41,953 nt of DNA from Catenulispora sp. (GTDB lineage: Bacteria; Actinomycetota; Actinomycetes; Streptomycetales; Catenulisporaceae), in contig JABFWL010000091.1 of NCBI GenBank assembly GCA_013362315.1, positions 1-41,953 on the forward strand. Reading direction: 5' to 3'. Positions 25,518-32,745 of the stretch are shown one piece after another; the stretch's first letter is position 1; each line of letters starts with the position of its first letter. A program made the translations under genes and the position numbers. Under the pieces are notes generated by a model that was not told where the DNA came from, did no database searches, and worked only from the letters and a program-made list of their open reading frames with translations.

Positions 25518-26297
25518 TCAGCTCTTCTGGAAGTCCGCGGCGCGCTTGGCGGCGGCTTGGGCGGCGCTGAGGGTCAGCTCCTGGTTGGCCTGGCCGTTGA
25601 TCCTTGTCTGAGCGACCAGGACCGCCAGGTTGCCCTGCTGGATCAGTACGACGTTCATCTCCATTGAGCCGAAGCCGTACTTGGCGGTGGTGTGCCAGGC
25701 GTGCGAGGCGGTGCCGAGCTGCGGCAGGTCGAGGGGGGTGGCGTGGAGGGTGACCGACAGGCCTTCCTCGACGACCTTTACTGAGCCGCAGTCGTTGAGC
25801 GCCTTGGCGGCCTTTTCGACGAGGGTGGCGGCGGTCTCGCCCTGGGGCTGGATGATCGCCTCGTCGATGTAGTCGTCGAGGGCGCCCTTGGTCCACTCGG
25901 CCTGGGCCTGGTCGGCGATGTTGGCTTGCTGCAGGATCTCCAGGCCTGAGCAGCCCTTGATCAGCGAGGGCAGGTTGCGGGCGGTCAGGGGCTCGGAGCG
26001 GAAGCCGGAGGGGAGGTCTTCCAGGCGGAGCAGGGCCGGGGCCAGGCGGGTGCTGGAGGTGGAGGGGGCGTTGGAGGGTGTTGGCGTGGAGCTCGTGGGG
26101 GTGGATGGGGAGCTCGCAGGGTTCGATGTCGTCGTGGCGGCGGTCGACGGGGTGGCGACGGCGGCGGTCGGCTTGGGGGTGCTGGAACCGCCGCAGGCCG
26201 CCAGCGTCGCGGTGAGTAGGGCGGTCGCCGCGGTCGCCCTCGCCGAAGTCCGCGTCTTCGCTCCTCGCGGCGCTCCGGCGCGCGTCCCGATCCGCAT
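25518..26297 (-). CDS. Secreted lipoprotein, unknown function
   Basis: A 259-residue lipoprotein: basic N-terminus, hydrophobic ALLTATLAAC with the lipobox cysteine at residue 35, then a Ser/Thr/Pro/Ala linker of about 60 residues and a globular C-terminal domain (about 100-259). That domain has LRLEDLPSGFRSEPL and CSGLEIL followed by a second conserved-looking Cys in LNDCGSVKVVEE, which could pair as a disulfide, as in actinobacterial sensor-like lipoproteins. The ATG at 26297 is preceded by GGAGGG; the open frame extends 12 residues further but lacks such a site. It is divergent from the AlkD-like gene. Confidence 0.85.
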   Translation of the reverse strand: MRIGTRAGAPRGAKTRTSARATAATALLTATLAACGGSSTPKPTAAVATPSTAATTTSNPASSPSTPTSSTPTPSNAPSTSSTRLAPALLRLEDLPSGFRSEPLTARNLPSLIKGCSGLEILQQANIADQAQAEWTKGALDDYIDEAIIQPQGETAATLVEKAAKALNDCGSVKVVEEGLSVTLHATPLDLPQLGTASHAWHTTAKYGFGSMEMNVVLIQQGNLAVLVAQTRINGQANQELTLSAAQAAAKRAADFQKS

Positions 26298-26382
26298 GGT
26301 CGTCCCTCCTGACGGTGAACACTGATCGTCCATCCTGCCCGAACGGCGCAGCGGCTGCCGCCGAAACGGTGGGGTGCATCGT

Positions 26383-26388
26383 TAGGCT
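26383..26388 (+). promoter_or_regulatory. Leaderless-type -10 box for the AlkD-like gene
   Basis: TAGGCT is followed by 6 nt and the GTG at 26395; no Shine-Dalgarno sequence is present. Confidence 0.6.
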
Positions 26389-26394
26389 CGCCGC

Positions 26395-27204
26395 GTGACA
26401 GATGCGAGCACCACCCCGAGCGCGGCCCTCGTCCCGATCCTCGTCTCCGGCTTCGACAAGGACCTGGACGGCCTGGGCACCGCGGCCCGGGCGACCTACG
26501 ACCAGCAGTACCACAAGAGCGAGTTCGCGCACATGGGCGTCCCGGCGCCGGAGCTGCGCAAGCTGGTGCGGGGCCTGTACAAGGAGATCGGCGGGCGCCG
26601 TGCCGGCCATGACGACGTCACCGCCCTGGCCGCCGCGCTGTGGGACACCGACGTCTACGAGCGCCGGCTCGCCGCGGTGTTCCTGCTCGCCCAGGGCGTC
26701 CGACTGCTGGTCGCCGGCGACCTGCAGGACATCACCCTGATGCTCCGCGACGCCCCGATGTGGTCCCTCGTCGACCCGCTGGCCGGCGACGTGGCCGGCA
26801 AGGTGGCGCTGCGGGACCGCGAGGGCACCGGACGCACCCTGGACCTGTGGGCCGACGACGGCGACTTCTGGCTCCGCCGGGCCTCGCTGCTCGCCCTGAT
26901 CCCCGGCATCCGCGAGGGCCACCCCGACCTGGTGCGCTTCACCCGCTACGCGGACCCGATGGTGGAGGAACGCGAGTTCTTCGTCCGCAAGGCGATCGGC
27001 TGGGTGCTGCGCGAGATCGCCTACAAGGACTCGACGTGGGTCGCCGCGTGGGTCGCGGCGCGGCTGGACCGGCTGTCCGGCGTGACGTTCCGGGAGGCCG
27101 TGCGCCGCCTCCCGGAGGACACGGCGACGCGGCTGACGGCGGAGTACAAGGCGGCTGGTGCGGGCCGGGGCAGCGGGCGGGCGGTGGCCCGGGCGGCGAC
27201 ATGA
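26395..27204 (+). CDS. AlkD-like DNA alkylation repair protein (HEAT-repeat glycosylase)
   Basis: A 269-residue all-helical protein of the DNA alkylation repair family. YHKSEFAHMGVPAPELRKLVR near the N-terminus, SLVDPLAGDVAGKV in the middle, and FWLRRASLLALIPGIREG with EFFVRKAIGWVLREIAYKDS are the family signature; AlkD releases 3- and 7-alkylated purines without base flipping. The WxxD-like segments MWSLVDPL and DDGDFWLRR cover the usual active-site region. The GTG start is supported by the leaderless -10. It is followed 29 nt later by an AlkX/AlkZ-like gene with its own promoter box, so two repair glycosylase types lie side by side. Confidence 0.88.
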   Translation: MTDASTTPSAALVPILVSGFDKDLDGLGTAARATYDQQYHKSEFAHMGVPAPELRKLVRGLYKEIGGRRAGHDDVTALAAALWDTDVYERRLAAVFLLAQGVRLLVAGDLQDITLMLRDAPMWSLVDPLAGDVAGKVALRDREGTGRTLDLWADDGDFWLRRASLLALIPGIREGHPDLVRFTRYADPMVEEREFFVRKAIGWVLREIAYKDSTWVAAWVAARLDRLSGVTFREAVRRLPEDTATRLTAEYKAAGAGRGSGRAVARAAT

Positions 27205-27221
27205 GGCGTGGAGCTTCCGCG

Positions 27222-27227
27222 TAGATT
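27222..27227 (+). promoter_or_regulatory. Leaderless-type -10 box for the AlkX/AlkZ-like gene
   Basis: TAGATT is followed by 6 nt and the ATG at 27234, without a ribosome binding site. Confidence 0.6.
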
Positions 27228-27233
27228 CGGGCC

Positions 27234-28331
27234 ATGCGGAGACTGAGCGGGGACGAAGTTCGGTGGCTGCGGCTACGGGCGCAGGGCCTCTCCGGCGGCA
27301 CCGATGCGACGCCGACGACGGTTACCGGCGCTGTCCGCGCTGCTGCCGCCCTCCAAGCGCAGTCCTCTGCCCCGGCCCGGGCACAGGTCTGGTCCCGCTC
27401 CGACGGCCCCACCAGAGCCGCCGTCGACGCGGCCTTCGCTGACGCCTCGGTCGTCCGCACCTGGCTGATGCGCGGCACGATCCACGCGGTGCTCGCCGAG
27501 GACCTGCGCCCGATGCTCGCCGTGCTCGGGCCGGTGAACCTGCGTGCCGGCCAGCGGCGCCGCGACCAGCTCGGTCTCACCCCGCAGCTGTGTGAGCGCG
27601 CCATGACGGCCCTGCCGCAGGTTTTAGCTCGTGGCAGAACAGGGGTTGGTAGCAGAACTCTGACCCGCGCCGAGCTCGTCGCCGAGCTGGCCGAGCACGG
27701 CGTCGTCCTCGACCTCAAGACCCAGCAGCCGCCGCACCTGCTCGCCTTCGCTGCGAACAGCGCCCTGATCTGCCGCGGCCCCGACGCGGCGCGCGACGAG
27801 CCGACCTACGTCCTGCTCGACGAGTGGCTGAAGCCCGGGCCGCCACTGGAGCGCGACGAGGCGCTGAGCTTGCTCGCGCGGCGCTACTTTGCTGCTTATG
27901 GCCCTGCGTCCGCCGCCGATCTGGTCGCCTGGTCCGGCCTCCCCGCCGCGGACGCGAAGCAGGCCGTCGAGCTGATCCGCGACGATCTCGACGAGGTCGG
28001 CCACGACGGTGTCCGCCTGCTCCTGCTCCGCGGCACTCCAGCGCCAGAACCGCCGGCCGAGCCGCATCGCCTTCTGGGCCGGTTCGACCCCTATCTCCTC
28101 GGGCACCGCTCCCGCGATCCGATCCTCGATCCAGCCTTCGCCAAGCGCGTCAACGCCGGCGGCGGGATGATCGCGCAGACCATGCTCGCCGACGGACGCG
28201 TCGTCGGCACCTGGACCGCCGGGGGCGGGCTGGAACCGTTCGGCGACCTCTCGACGGTGGCCGAGGCGGCTTTTCGAGAAGCAGCGGCCGAATACCTCAG
28301 ATGGAGTACGACCGACAACCAGCGGGCATAG
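27234..28331 (+). CDS. Winged-helix DNA glycosylase-like protein (HTH_42, AlkZ/AlkX/YcaQ family)
   Basis: A 365-residue member of the winged-helix family that includes AlkZ and YcaQ, which excise bulky adducts and unhook DNA crosslinks. The opening VRWLRLRAQGL, AALQAQSSAPARAQVWSR with Q-x-Q at Gln41/Gln43, and TWLMRGTIHAVLAEDL are family features; the QAQ corresponds in place to the catalytic Q-x-Q/D motif. LGRFDPYLLGHRSRDPIL and AGGGMIAQTMLADGRVVGTW follow near the C-terminus. About 12 residues around 131-142 (ARGRTGVGSRTL) are coded with unusual codons, including a TTA at 27624, and look like a small insertion. The stop lies 5 nt from that of the convergent gene. Confidence 0.85.
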   Translation: MRRLSGDEVRWLRLRAQGLSGGTDATPTTVTGAVRAAAALQAQSSAPARAQVWSRSDGPTRAAVDAAFADASVVRTWLMRGTIHAVLAEDLRPMLAVLGPVNLRAGQRRRDQLGLTPQLCERAMTALPQVLARGRTGVGSRTLTRAELVAELAEHGVVLDLKTQQPPHLLAFAANSALICRGPDAARDEPTYVLLDEWLKPGPPLERDEALSLLARRYFAAYGPASAADLVAWSGLPAADAKQAVELIRDDLDEVGHDGVRLLLLRGTPAPEPPAEPHRLLGRFDPYLLGHRSRDPILDPAFAKRVNAGGGMIAQTMLADGRVVGTWTAGGGLEPFGDLSTVAEAAFREAAAEYLRWSTTDNQRA

Positions 28332-28336
28332 TGTGA

Positions 28337-29323
28337 CTAACGTTCATAAACCACTACGAAATCCCGCTCGTTCCCGGACGTGAACCGCACCGCCGGCCCG
28401 AGCCAGGGCGCGGGCTGCGACCACCGTCCGTTCGCATAGGTCCCGAAGATCGGCCGCGACATGTTGATGTCCAGCTCCATGGCCCGCATCGCGCCCGCCT
28501 TCAGCAGGTACTGCGCGAGCTGGAGCGGCGAGGCCCCGCGCACCGCCGCGTACACGATCTTCCCGTCGGCCCGTATGCCGACGCCGGAGCGGTTCGCGTG
28601 CACGTTGGAGGAGTCGTTGGTGAAGCCCCACGTGTGCTCGTCCGCCGCGGTGCCCCGGTCGAGGTTCCCGGCGAGCTTGCCTCCGTCGATCATCAGCGCC
28701 AGGTTCTGCCGCACCCCCGCCACGTCCGGCCCCGGCGCGCCGCCGGGCCAGGCGACGACGTCCATCGAGCCGTTCTTATAGAAGACCTCGGAAGCGGTCC
28801 CCGCATGTAGCGGGCCGAACGCGGTTCGGCCGCCCAGATAGAACCCGCCCCAGGAGGCGTTGTTCGCCATGAGGAAGCCGCCGTTCCATCCGGCGACGAG
28901 CTGCTGGGTCGTCGCGAAGTCCGAGTCCTGCCACCCGGTGCCGCCGGGGACCTGGGAGCCGGCGTGCAGCACGAAGCGGACCGCGGCGGGGTCGAAGCGG
29001 GCGGCGAACGCGGCGGCGTCGCCGGTGACCTCCACGCCGGATCCGGAGCCCTTCTTCCAGTCCAGCAGCTCCGCTATCGGAGCGGCGGGCGGAGCAACGG
29101 TTGGAACCGTAGTCGGAGAGCTCTTGGGCGCCGAGTTCGAGGTTGCGGTCGACGGAGAGCCCGTCGATGTCGAGCCGGTCGTCGCGACCGTTGGGTGCGG
29201 AGCCACTGCGGGCCGCTGCGCGCCGACAGGCTGGCCGCCCTTAGCGGACGAACACCCCGCGAGCACGGTGACCGTGGCGAGAAAAAGAACTGTCATACCC
29301 GTACCGCCCGCGCCGCTGCCCAT
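28337..29323 (-). CDS. Lipoprotein with phosphodiester glycosidase (NAGPA-type) domain
   Basis: A 328-residue protein with a lipoprotein signal (VLFLATVTVLAGCSS, Cys24), a Thr/Ser/Pro linker to about residue 85 and a C-terminal domain typical of the phosphodiester glycosidase/exopolysaccharide family: VAGWNGGFLMANNASWGGFYLGG, ALMIDGGKL, RSGVGIRADGKIVYAAV and AMRAMELDINMSRPIF. Family members cleave sugar phosphodiesters at the cell surface; the substrate here is unknown. The ATG at 29323 lies 8 nt after TAAAGT. A second possible -10, TATACT on the minus strand, lies at 29351-29356. Confidence 0.85.
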   Translation of the reverse strand: MGSGAGGTGMTVLFLATVTVLAGCSSAKGGQPVGAQRPAVAPHPTVATTGSTSTGSPSTATSNSAPKSSPTTVPTVAPPAAPIAELLDWKKGSGSGVEVTGDAAAFAARFDPAAVRFVLHAGSQVPGGTGWQDSDFATTQQLVAGWNGGFLMANNASWGGFYLGGRTAFGPLHAGTASEVFYKNGSMDVVAWPGGAPGPDVAGVRQNLALMIDGGKLAGNLDRGTAADEHTWGFTNDSSNVHANRSGVGIRADGKIVYAAVRGASPLQLAQYLLKAGAMRAMELDINMSRPIFGTYANGRWSQPAPWLGPAVRFTSGNERDFVVVYER

Positions 29324-29331
29324 GGCGCATC

Positions 29332-29337
29332 ACTTTA
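29332..29337 (-). promoter_or_regulatory. Possible leaderless -10 for the phosphodiester glycosidase lipoprotein
   Basis: On the minus strand TAAAGT is followed by 8 nt and the ATG at 29323. TATACT at 29351-29356, also on the minus strand, would give a short leader instead. Confidence 0.4.
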
Positions 29338-29394
29338 GATGTTCACCGAGAGTATACGCTAAGTGACCTTTCGGCGACGGATGGTCGGCGATAC

Positions 29395-29406
29395 CCTGAT
29401 ATCAGG
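29395..29406. promoter_or_regulatory. 12-bp perfect palindrome between divergent genes
   Basis: CCTGATATCAGG lies 37-48 bp before the DUF4365 start and overlaps a possible -10 (TACCCT at 29392-29397). It could be an operator for the two-gene module. No regulator gene adjoins it. Confidence 0.45.
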
Positions 29407-29442
29407 ACCCGACCCCCGACAAGAGCGCGCATAAGGGAAACG

Positions 29443-30090
29443 ATGACGGGGACGATCGACCAAGGGTTCCAGACCGACACGGGGCACACCGCCAGAACCC
29501 ACGCGACCGACACAGCTCACCCGGCCGACACGACCACCACCCACGCCACGCAGACCGGGGGCGCCGGACGCCCCCTGCCCTTCGGCGACTCCGGGCACCA
29601 GGGCGACTTCGGCGAGACCTTCATCAGGGCCCTGGCCGCCGCGGCGAACCTCGACGCCCTGCGCGCCGACCGCGACCGCGTCGGCGTGGACTGGACGCTG
29701 CGCTATCCCGCCACCGGCGGCCGCCGCGGCTTCCCGCTGATAGACGTCCAGGTCAAGTCCTGGTCCGACCCCCGCGGCACCGACGTGGCCTGGCGCTATC
29801 CGCTCGAGGTGAAGAACTACAACTGGCTGGCCGGCCGCGACTACCTGGTGCCCCGGTTCCTGTTCCTCGTGGTCGTCCCGCGCAGCGCCGCGCAGTGGAC
29901 GGACATCACTCCCGACCGTCTGCTGCTGCGCCACGCCGCCTACTGGGCGTGTTTCCACGACGCGCTCCCACTCCCGAGACCAAAACGGTCATCTACATAT
30001 ACAGTGCGCGTCCCGCGTGCCAATCTGCTTCATATAAGGGCCCTCCACGGGCTGTTCGGCGACGAGTTCCGGGAGATGCTCGCGCGATGA
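29443..30090 (+). CDS. DUF4365 protein, nuclease-like
   Basis: A 215-residue protein. After a Thr/His-rich low-complexity N-terminus (about 1-45) comes a domain with GDFGETFIRALA (Glu58), RVGVDWTLRYP (Asp83), LIDVQVKSW (Gln103, Lys105) and YPLEVKNYNWLAGRDYLVPRFLFLVVVP. This Glu...Asp...QxK layout matches DUF4365 and resembles PD-(D/E)xK nucleases with a Gln in the second position. The fold and activity are inferred from the motif. The ATG follows AAGGGA. Near the end, codons such as TCA, ACA, TAT, ATA and AGG are unlike the host pattern. It overlaps the next gene by ATGA, so both are probably made together. A DNA-targeting role in defence or conflict is possible. Confidence 0.82.
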   Translation: MTGTIDQGFQTDTGHTARTHATDTAHPADTTTTHATQTGGAGRPLPFGDSGHQGDFGETFIRALAAAANLDALRADRDRVGVDWTLRYPATGGRRGFPLIDVQVKSWSDPRGTDVAWRYPLEVKNYNWLAGRDYLVPRFLFLVVVPRSAAQWTDITPDRLLLRHAAYWACFHDALPLPRPKRSSTYTVRVPRANLLHIRALHGLFGDEFREMLAR

Positions 30091-30932
30091 CCGCCCCCTC
30101 CAAAACCGCACAGGCCTCCCACCTCAGAGAGGCTTCCGCTTCCGGCCGGGCCGCCAGGCTCCGGCCGGACGACGTACTCCGCTACCTCGCCGCCACGGGC
30201 TGGCGCCGCGGCCGCGACTACGGACGCGGCCAGATCTGGGAGTTGGACGCGCCGACCGGGACCGGGCACCCGCAGCCGTTCGAGGTGCTGGTGCCGCTGG
30301 ACCAGCGGCTGCGCGACTATCCGCTGCGGATGACCGACCTGTTGGAGACGGTGGCGAACGCCGAGCAGCGGGACGCGGAGGCGGTGCTGGGGGATCTCGA
30401 CCTGAAGTGGGCGGACGTCCTCTATCTGCGGCTTAGCGAGTTCTCGCTTGCGGACCTCGCTCCTGCACTCACAGGACTGCGGGACTTGGCGCTGGCGGCG
30501 GCCCGCGCGGTGGACAACCGGCACGCCTGGGACTTCGTGCGGGGCGCAGAAGTGGCGGCCTCGCGGACCGGCGTCCCGGTGCTCACGGTGCGGACCGCCT
30601 TAACACCGGATGCAGGGGAGCCGGTGGAGCGGAGAGTGACGCGGACTATGTATGAAGGTGTGCTGAGCGCCTTCCGGTCTGCCATCGGGGATAACGAGTC
30701 GCAGGCGTACTTCCCCATAGTGAACGGTTACCGTGCCTCCCGGCCGACGCTCACCAGGGAGGTGTGCGCGGCACTGGCCAGAATCGGCGGCCGCTCCAGA
30801 TCCGGGTACGAGCTGCGCTTCACCTGGTCTCCGGACGTGCCGTTCAAGGGTGATCAGGCGGTGTTCGAGTTCACTCCGCACGTGCTTGGGGAGGTGGCAC
30901 GAGCGGCCAGGGAGCTGCGCGACTTAAGGTGA
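30087..30932 (+). CDS. Unrecognised partner of the DUF4365 protein
   Basis: A 281-residue soluble protein that I cannot assign to a named family. The N-terminal half has LRPDDVLRYLAATGWRRGRDYGRG, IWELD and PFEVLVPLDQRLRDYPLRMTDLLETVANAEQRDAEAVLGDL; the C-terminal half has GVLSAFRSAIGD, ALARIGGRSRSGYELRFTWSPD and PHVLGEVARAARELRDL. I recall similar unnamed proteins in actinobacteria but cannot verify it. The start gives an ATGA overlap with the DUF4365 gene; the open frame extends upstream only through that gene. It contains two TTA codons (30600-30602 and 30924-30926), the second two codons before the stop. Confidence 0.8.
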   Translation: MTAPSKTAQASHLREASASGRAARLRPDDVLRYLAATGWRRGRDYGRGQIWELDAPTGTGHPQPFEVLVPLDQRLRDYPLRMTDLLETVANAEQRDAEAVLGDLDLKWADVLYLRLSEFSLADLAPALTGLRDLALAAARAVDNRHAWDFVRGAEVAASRTGVPVLTVRTALTPDAGEPVERRVTRTMYEGVLSAFRSAIGDNESQAYFPIVNGYRASRPTLTREVCAALARIGGRSRSGYELRFTWSPDVPFKGDQAVFEFTPHVLGEVARAARELRDLR

Positions 30933-30941
30933 TCTGTACTT

Positions 30942-30947
30942 TACAGT
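30942..30947 (+). promoter_or_regulatory. Leaderless-type -10 box for the methyltransferase
   Basis: TACAGT is followed by 7 nt and the ATG at 30955; no ribosome binding site is present. Confidence 0.6.
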
Positions 30948-30954
30948 TACCCAC

Positions 30955-31509
30955 ATGTCCTCCATCCGCGCCGCTTATGAAGAGTTCGGGGCGGAGGAGT
31001 ACTACAAGCGCTTTGGGGCCGAGTACAGCAACCCTCATGAGAGCGCGCTACGTGCGGTGATCCAGCGGAGCGTAGAGCGGAACGCTTTAGAGCTGAGCCA
31101 CGTGTTGGATCTTGCTTGTGGCAGTGGTGAGGCTACGCGCGCTCTACTGGATTTGGGCGCTAAGGAAATCGACGGCGTTGACCCCTATACGGCGGCTGCG
31201 TATAGCGCTGCTACGGGGCGACGTGCGGAGGAGTTCAGCTTCGAGGACGTGGCGGCCGGTGCACTGGCGGGCCGCAGGTACTCACTGACTGTGTGCAGTT
31301 TCGCGCTCCACCTCGCGGACCCGTCGCGGCTGCCGCTGCTCGCCTGGCAGCTGGCCCAGGTGAGCGCTGCTCTGCTGATCGTGTCCCCGCACAAGCGGCC
31401 CGACCTGCGGCCGGAGTGGGGCTGGCGGCTCGTCGACGAGTTCGTCCTGGACCGAGTGCGAGCGCGGACGTATGACCGTGCCGACCGTCAGCAAGCAGAC
31501 GGCGAGTAG
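30955..31509 (+). CDS. Class I SAM-dependent methyltransferase
   Basis: A 184-residue methyltransferase with SAM-binding motif I VLDLACGSGEATRALLD (50-66), the acidic motif II region IDGVDPYTAAAY and a motif near VCSFALHLADPSRLPLLAWQL. It ends with LLIVSPHKRPDLRPEWGWRLVDEFVLDRVRARTY, which looks like real domain sequence, so the gene is coding at least to about 31480. The substrate is unknown. It contains one TTA codon (31087-31089) and less biased codons than its neighbours. Its last 228 nt overlap the convergent MFS gene on the opposite strand. Confidence 0.82.
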   Translation: MSSIRAAYEEFGAEEYYKRFGAEYSNPHESALRAVIQRSVERNALELSHVLDLACGSGEATRALLDLGAKEIDGVDPYTAAAYSAATGRRAEEFSFEDVAAGALAGRRYSLTVCSFALHLADPSRLPLLAWQLAQVSAALLIVSPHKRPDLRPEWGWRLVDEFVLDRVRARTYDRADRQQADGE

Positions 31510-32643
31510 CCCGGCGAAGGCGAAGCGGGCGCCGCGGGCTTCGGCGTGGCCGGCGTTCCCCGCCAGGGCGATCGCGGACGTCACCAGATACACGCCGCCG
31601 GACGTGCCGAGGCTGCGCGCGGTGTTCAGCAAGCCGCTGACCACTCCGGACGCCTTCTGCGGGACGGCGGCCATCACCTGCGCGTTGTTCGCCGGGGCGT
31701 AGCTGCCCAGGCCCAGACCGAGCACGCCGAGCAGCGGAACCAGCAGCGCCGGTTCGAACGGCAGCACCAGCAGCGCGGCCAGCGCCGCGGCGGCCAGCCC
31801 GAGCCCGACGACCGGGCGCAGCTTCAGGAACGAGGCGCCGACCGCGAAGCCGACCGGCAGCGTGGTGAGGACCAGCCCGGACGCCAGGGCGCTGCTGCCG
31901 CGCGCGGCCATGATCACCGGCACCAGCACCAGCGGGCCGAACAGCACCAGGTAGCCGCCGCCCGCGCCGAGCAGGCCCCGGCGGACCCGGGTCTGCTTCA
32001 GCGGCGTCAGGCCCAGGCGCAGGCCGGGAGTGCACTCCCGGGTGCGCGGAAGCAGGAACACCCCGCCGATCAGGGCGACCACCCCGACCGGCACGTTGAC
32101 CCCGAACACCCAGCGCCAGCCGAGGGTGTCCACCAGCAGCCCGCCGATGGCCGGCCCCAGCCCGAGGCCGAGCGCCTGCGCCGCGGCCTGCACGCCGAGA
32201 GCCGTGCGCAGCTTGGCGCGCGGGGCGGCGTTGGAGATCAGGGCGATGCTGTTGGCCTGGAGCATCGCGGCACCGAGGGCTTGCACGACGCGGAAGGCGA
32301 TCAGTGCTTTGAGGTCCGGGGCGAGGGCGCAGGCGGCGGAGGCGGCGGTGAAGACGGCGAAGCCGTAGACGTAGAAGAGCTTGCGGCCCAGGGCGTCGGA
32401 CAGGCGGCCGACCGGGACCAGCAGCAGGGTGAGCGTCAGCAGATAGGAAAGGGAGACCCAGGAGACGGCGGCCAGCGAGGCGCCGAACTCGGTGCGCAGG
32501 GCTGGGTAGGCGAGCGTGGTTATGGACGCGTCGAGCTGGCCCATGAACGCGCCGAAGCAGACCGTGAGGACGGCCAGGCGCCAGGCCGAGGGCAGAGCGC
32601 GGACCCGGTCCGGGCGGGGCCGTTCGCGCAGGAGTACGTTCAC
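31282..32643 (-). CDS. MFS multidrug exporter (DHA2-like)
   Basis: A 453-residue major facilitator. The N-terminal half has LTVCFGAFMGQLDASITTLAYPAL, SWVSLSYLLTLTLLLVPVGRLSDALGRK and the motif C region GLGLGPAIGGLLVDTLGWRWVFGVNVP, all typical of proton-driven drug exporters. Twelve to fourteen hydrophobic segments run to about residue 390 (LLAVCLLTVGTVI). The remaining 62 residues are charged, not membrane-like, and antisense to the methyltransferase gene, so they are probably a run-on after loss of an earlier stop. The GTG start is supported by TACGAT 6 nt upstream. It is divergent from marR, its likely repressor. Confidence 0.85.
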   Translation of the reverse strand: MNVLLRERPRPDRVRALPSAWRLAVLTVCFGAFMGQLDASITTLAYPALRTEFGASLAAVSWVSLSYLLTLTLLLVPVGRLSDALGRKLFYVYGFAVFTAASAACALAPDLKALIAFRVVQALGAAMLQANSIALISNAAPRAKLRTALGVQAAAQALGLGLGPAIGGLLVDTLGWRWVFGVNVPVGVVALIGGVFLLPRTRECTPGLRLGLTPLKQTRVRRGLLGAGGGYLVLFGPLVLVPVIMAARGSSALASGLVLTTLPVGFAVGASFLKLRPVVGLGLAAAALAALLVLPFEPALLVPLLGVLGLGLGSYAPANNAQVMAAVPQKASGVVSGLLNTARSLGTSGGVYLVTSAIALAGNAGHAEARGARFAFAGLLAVCLLTVGTVIRPRSHSVQDELVDEPPAPLRPQVGPLVRGHDQQSSAHLGQLPGEQRQPRRVREVERETAHSQ

Positions 32644-32649
32644 AGTTCC

Positions 32650-32655
32650 ATCGTA
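32650..32655 (-). promoter_or_regulatory. Leaderless-type -10 box for the MFS gene
   Basis: On the minus strand TACGAT is followed by 6 nt and the GTG at 32643. The double palindrome at 32665-32686 lies just upstream, where RNA polymerase would contact the -35 region. Confidence 0.6.
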
Positions 32656-32664
32656 CGCAGAACC

Positions 32665-32686
32665 TTTCGGACACCGAAATATTCGG
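32665..32686. promoter_or_regulatory. Double palindrome, likely MarR operator
   Basis: Two overlapping perfect dyads share a half site: TTTCGG aca CCGAAA (32665-32679) and CCGAA ata TTCGG (32674-32686, written CCGAAATATTCGG). They lie between the two promoters of the divergent MFS and MarR genes, as expected for a site that represses the exporter and possibly its own gene. Confidence 0.7.
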
Positions 32687-32745
32687 TTCGCCGTCAGGCC
32701 GTCTCAACCTTGCGGAGGTCCGGGCGCAACCCCGGCCCGGTCTCA

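Noticed and set aside
29895..30086. Upstream extension of the DUF4365 partner gene
   Set aside because: It is an alternative frame of the DUF4365 gene; the ATGA overlap gives a better start.
30955..31509. Restriction-modification methyltransferase belonging to the DUF4365 module
   Set aside because: The protein lacks DNA methyltransferase catalytic motifs (such as NPPY or DPPY), has its own promoter box and looks like a small-molecule methyltransferase. Membership in the module is not excluded but not supported.
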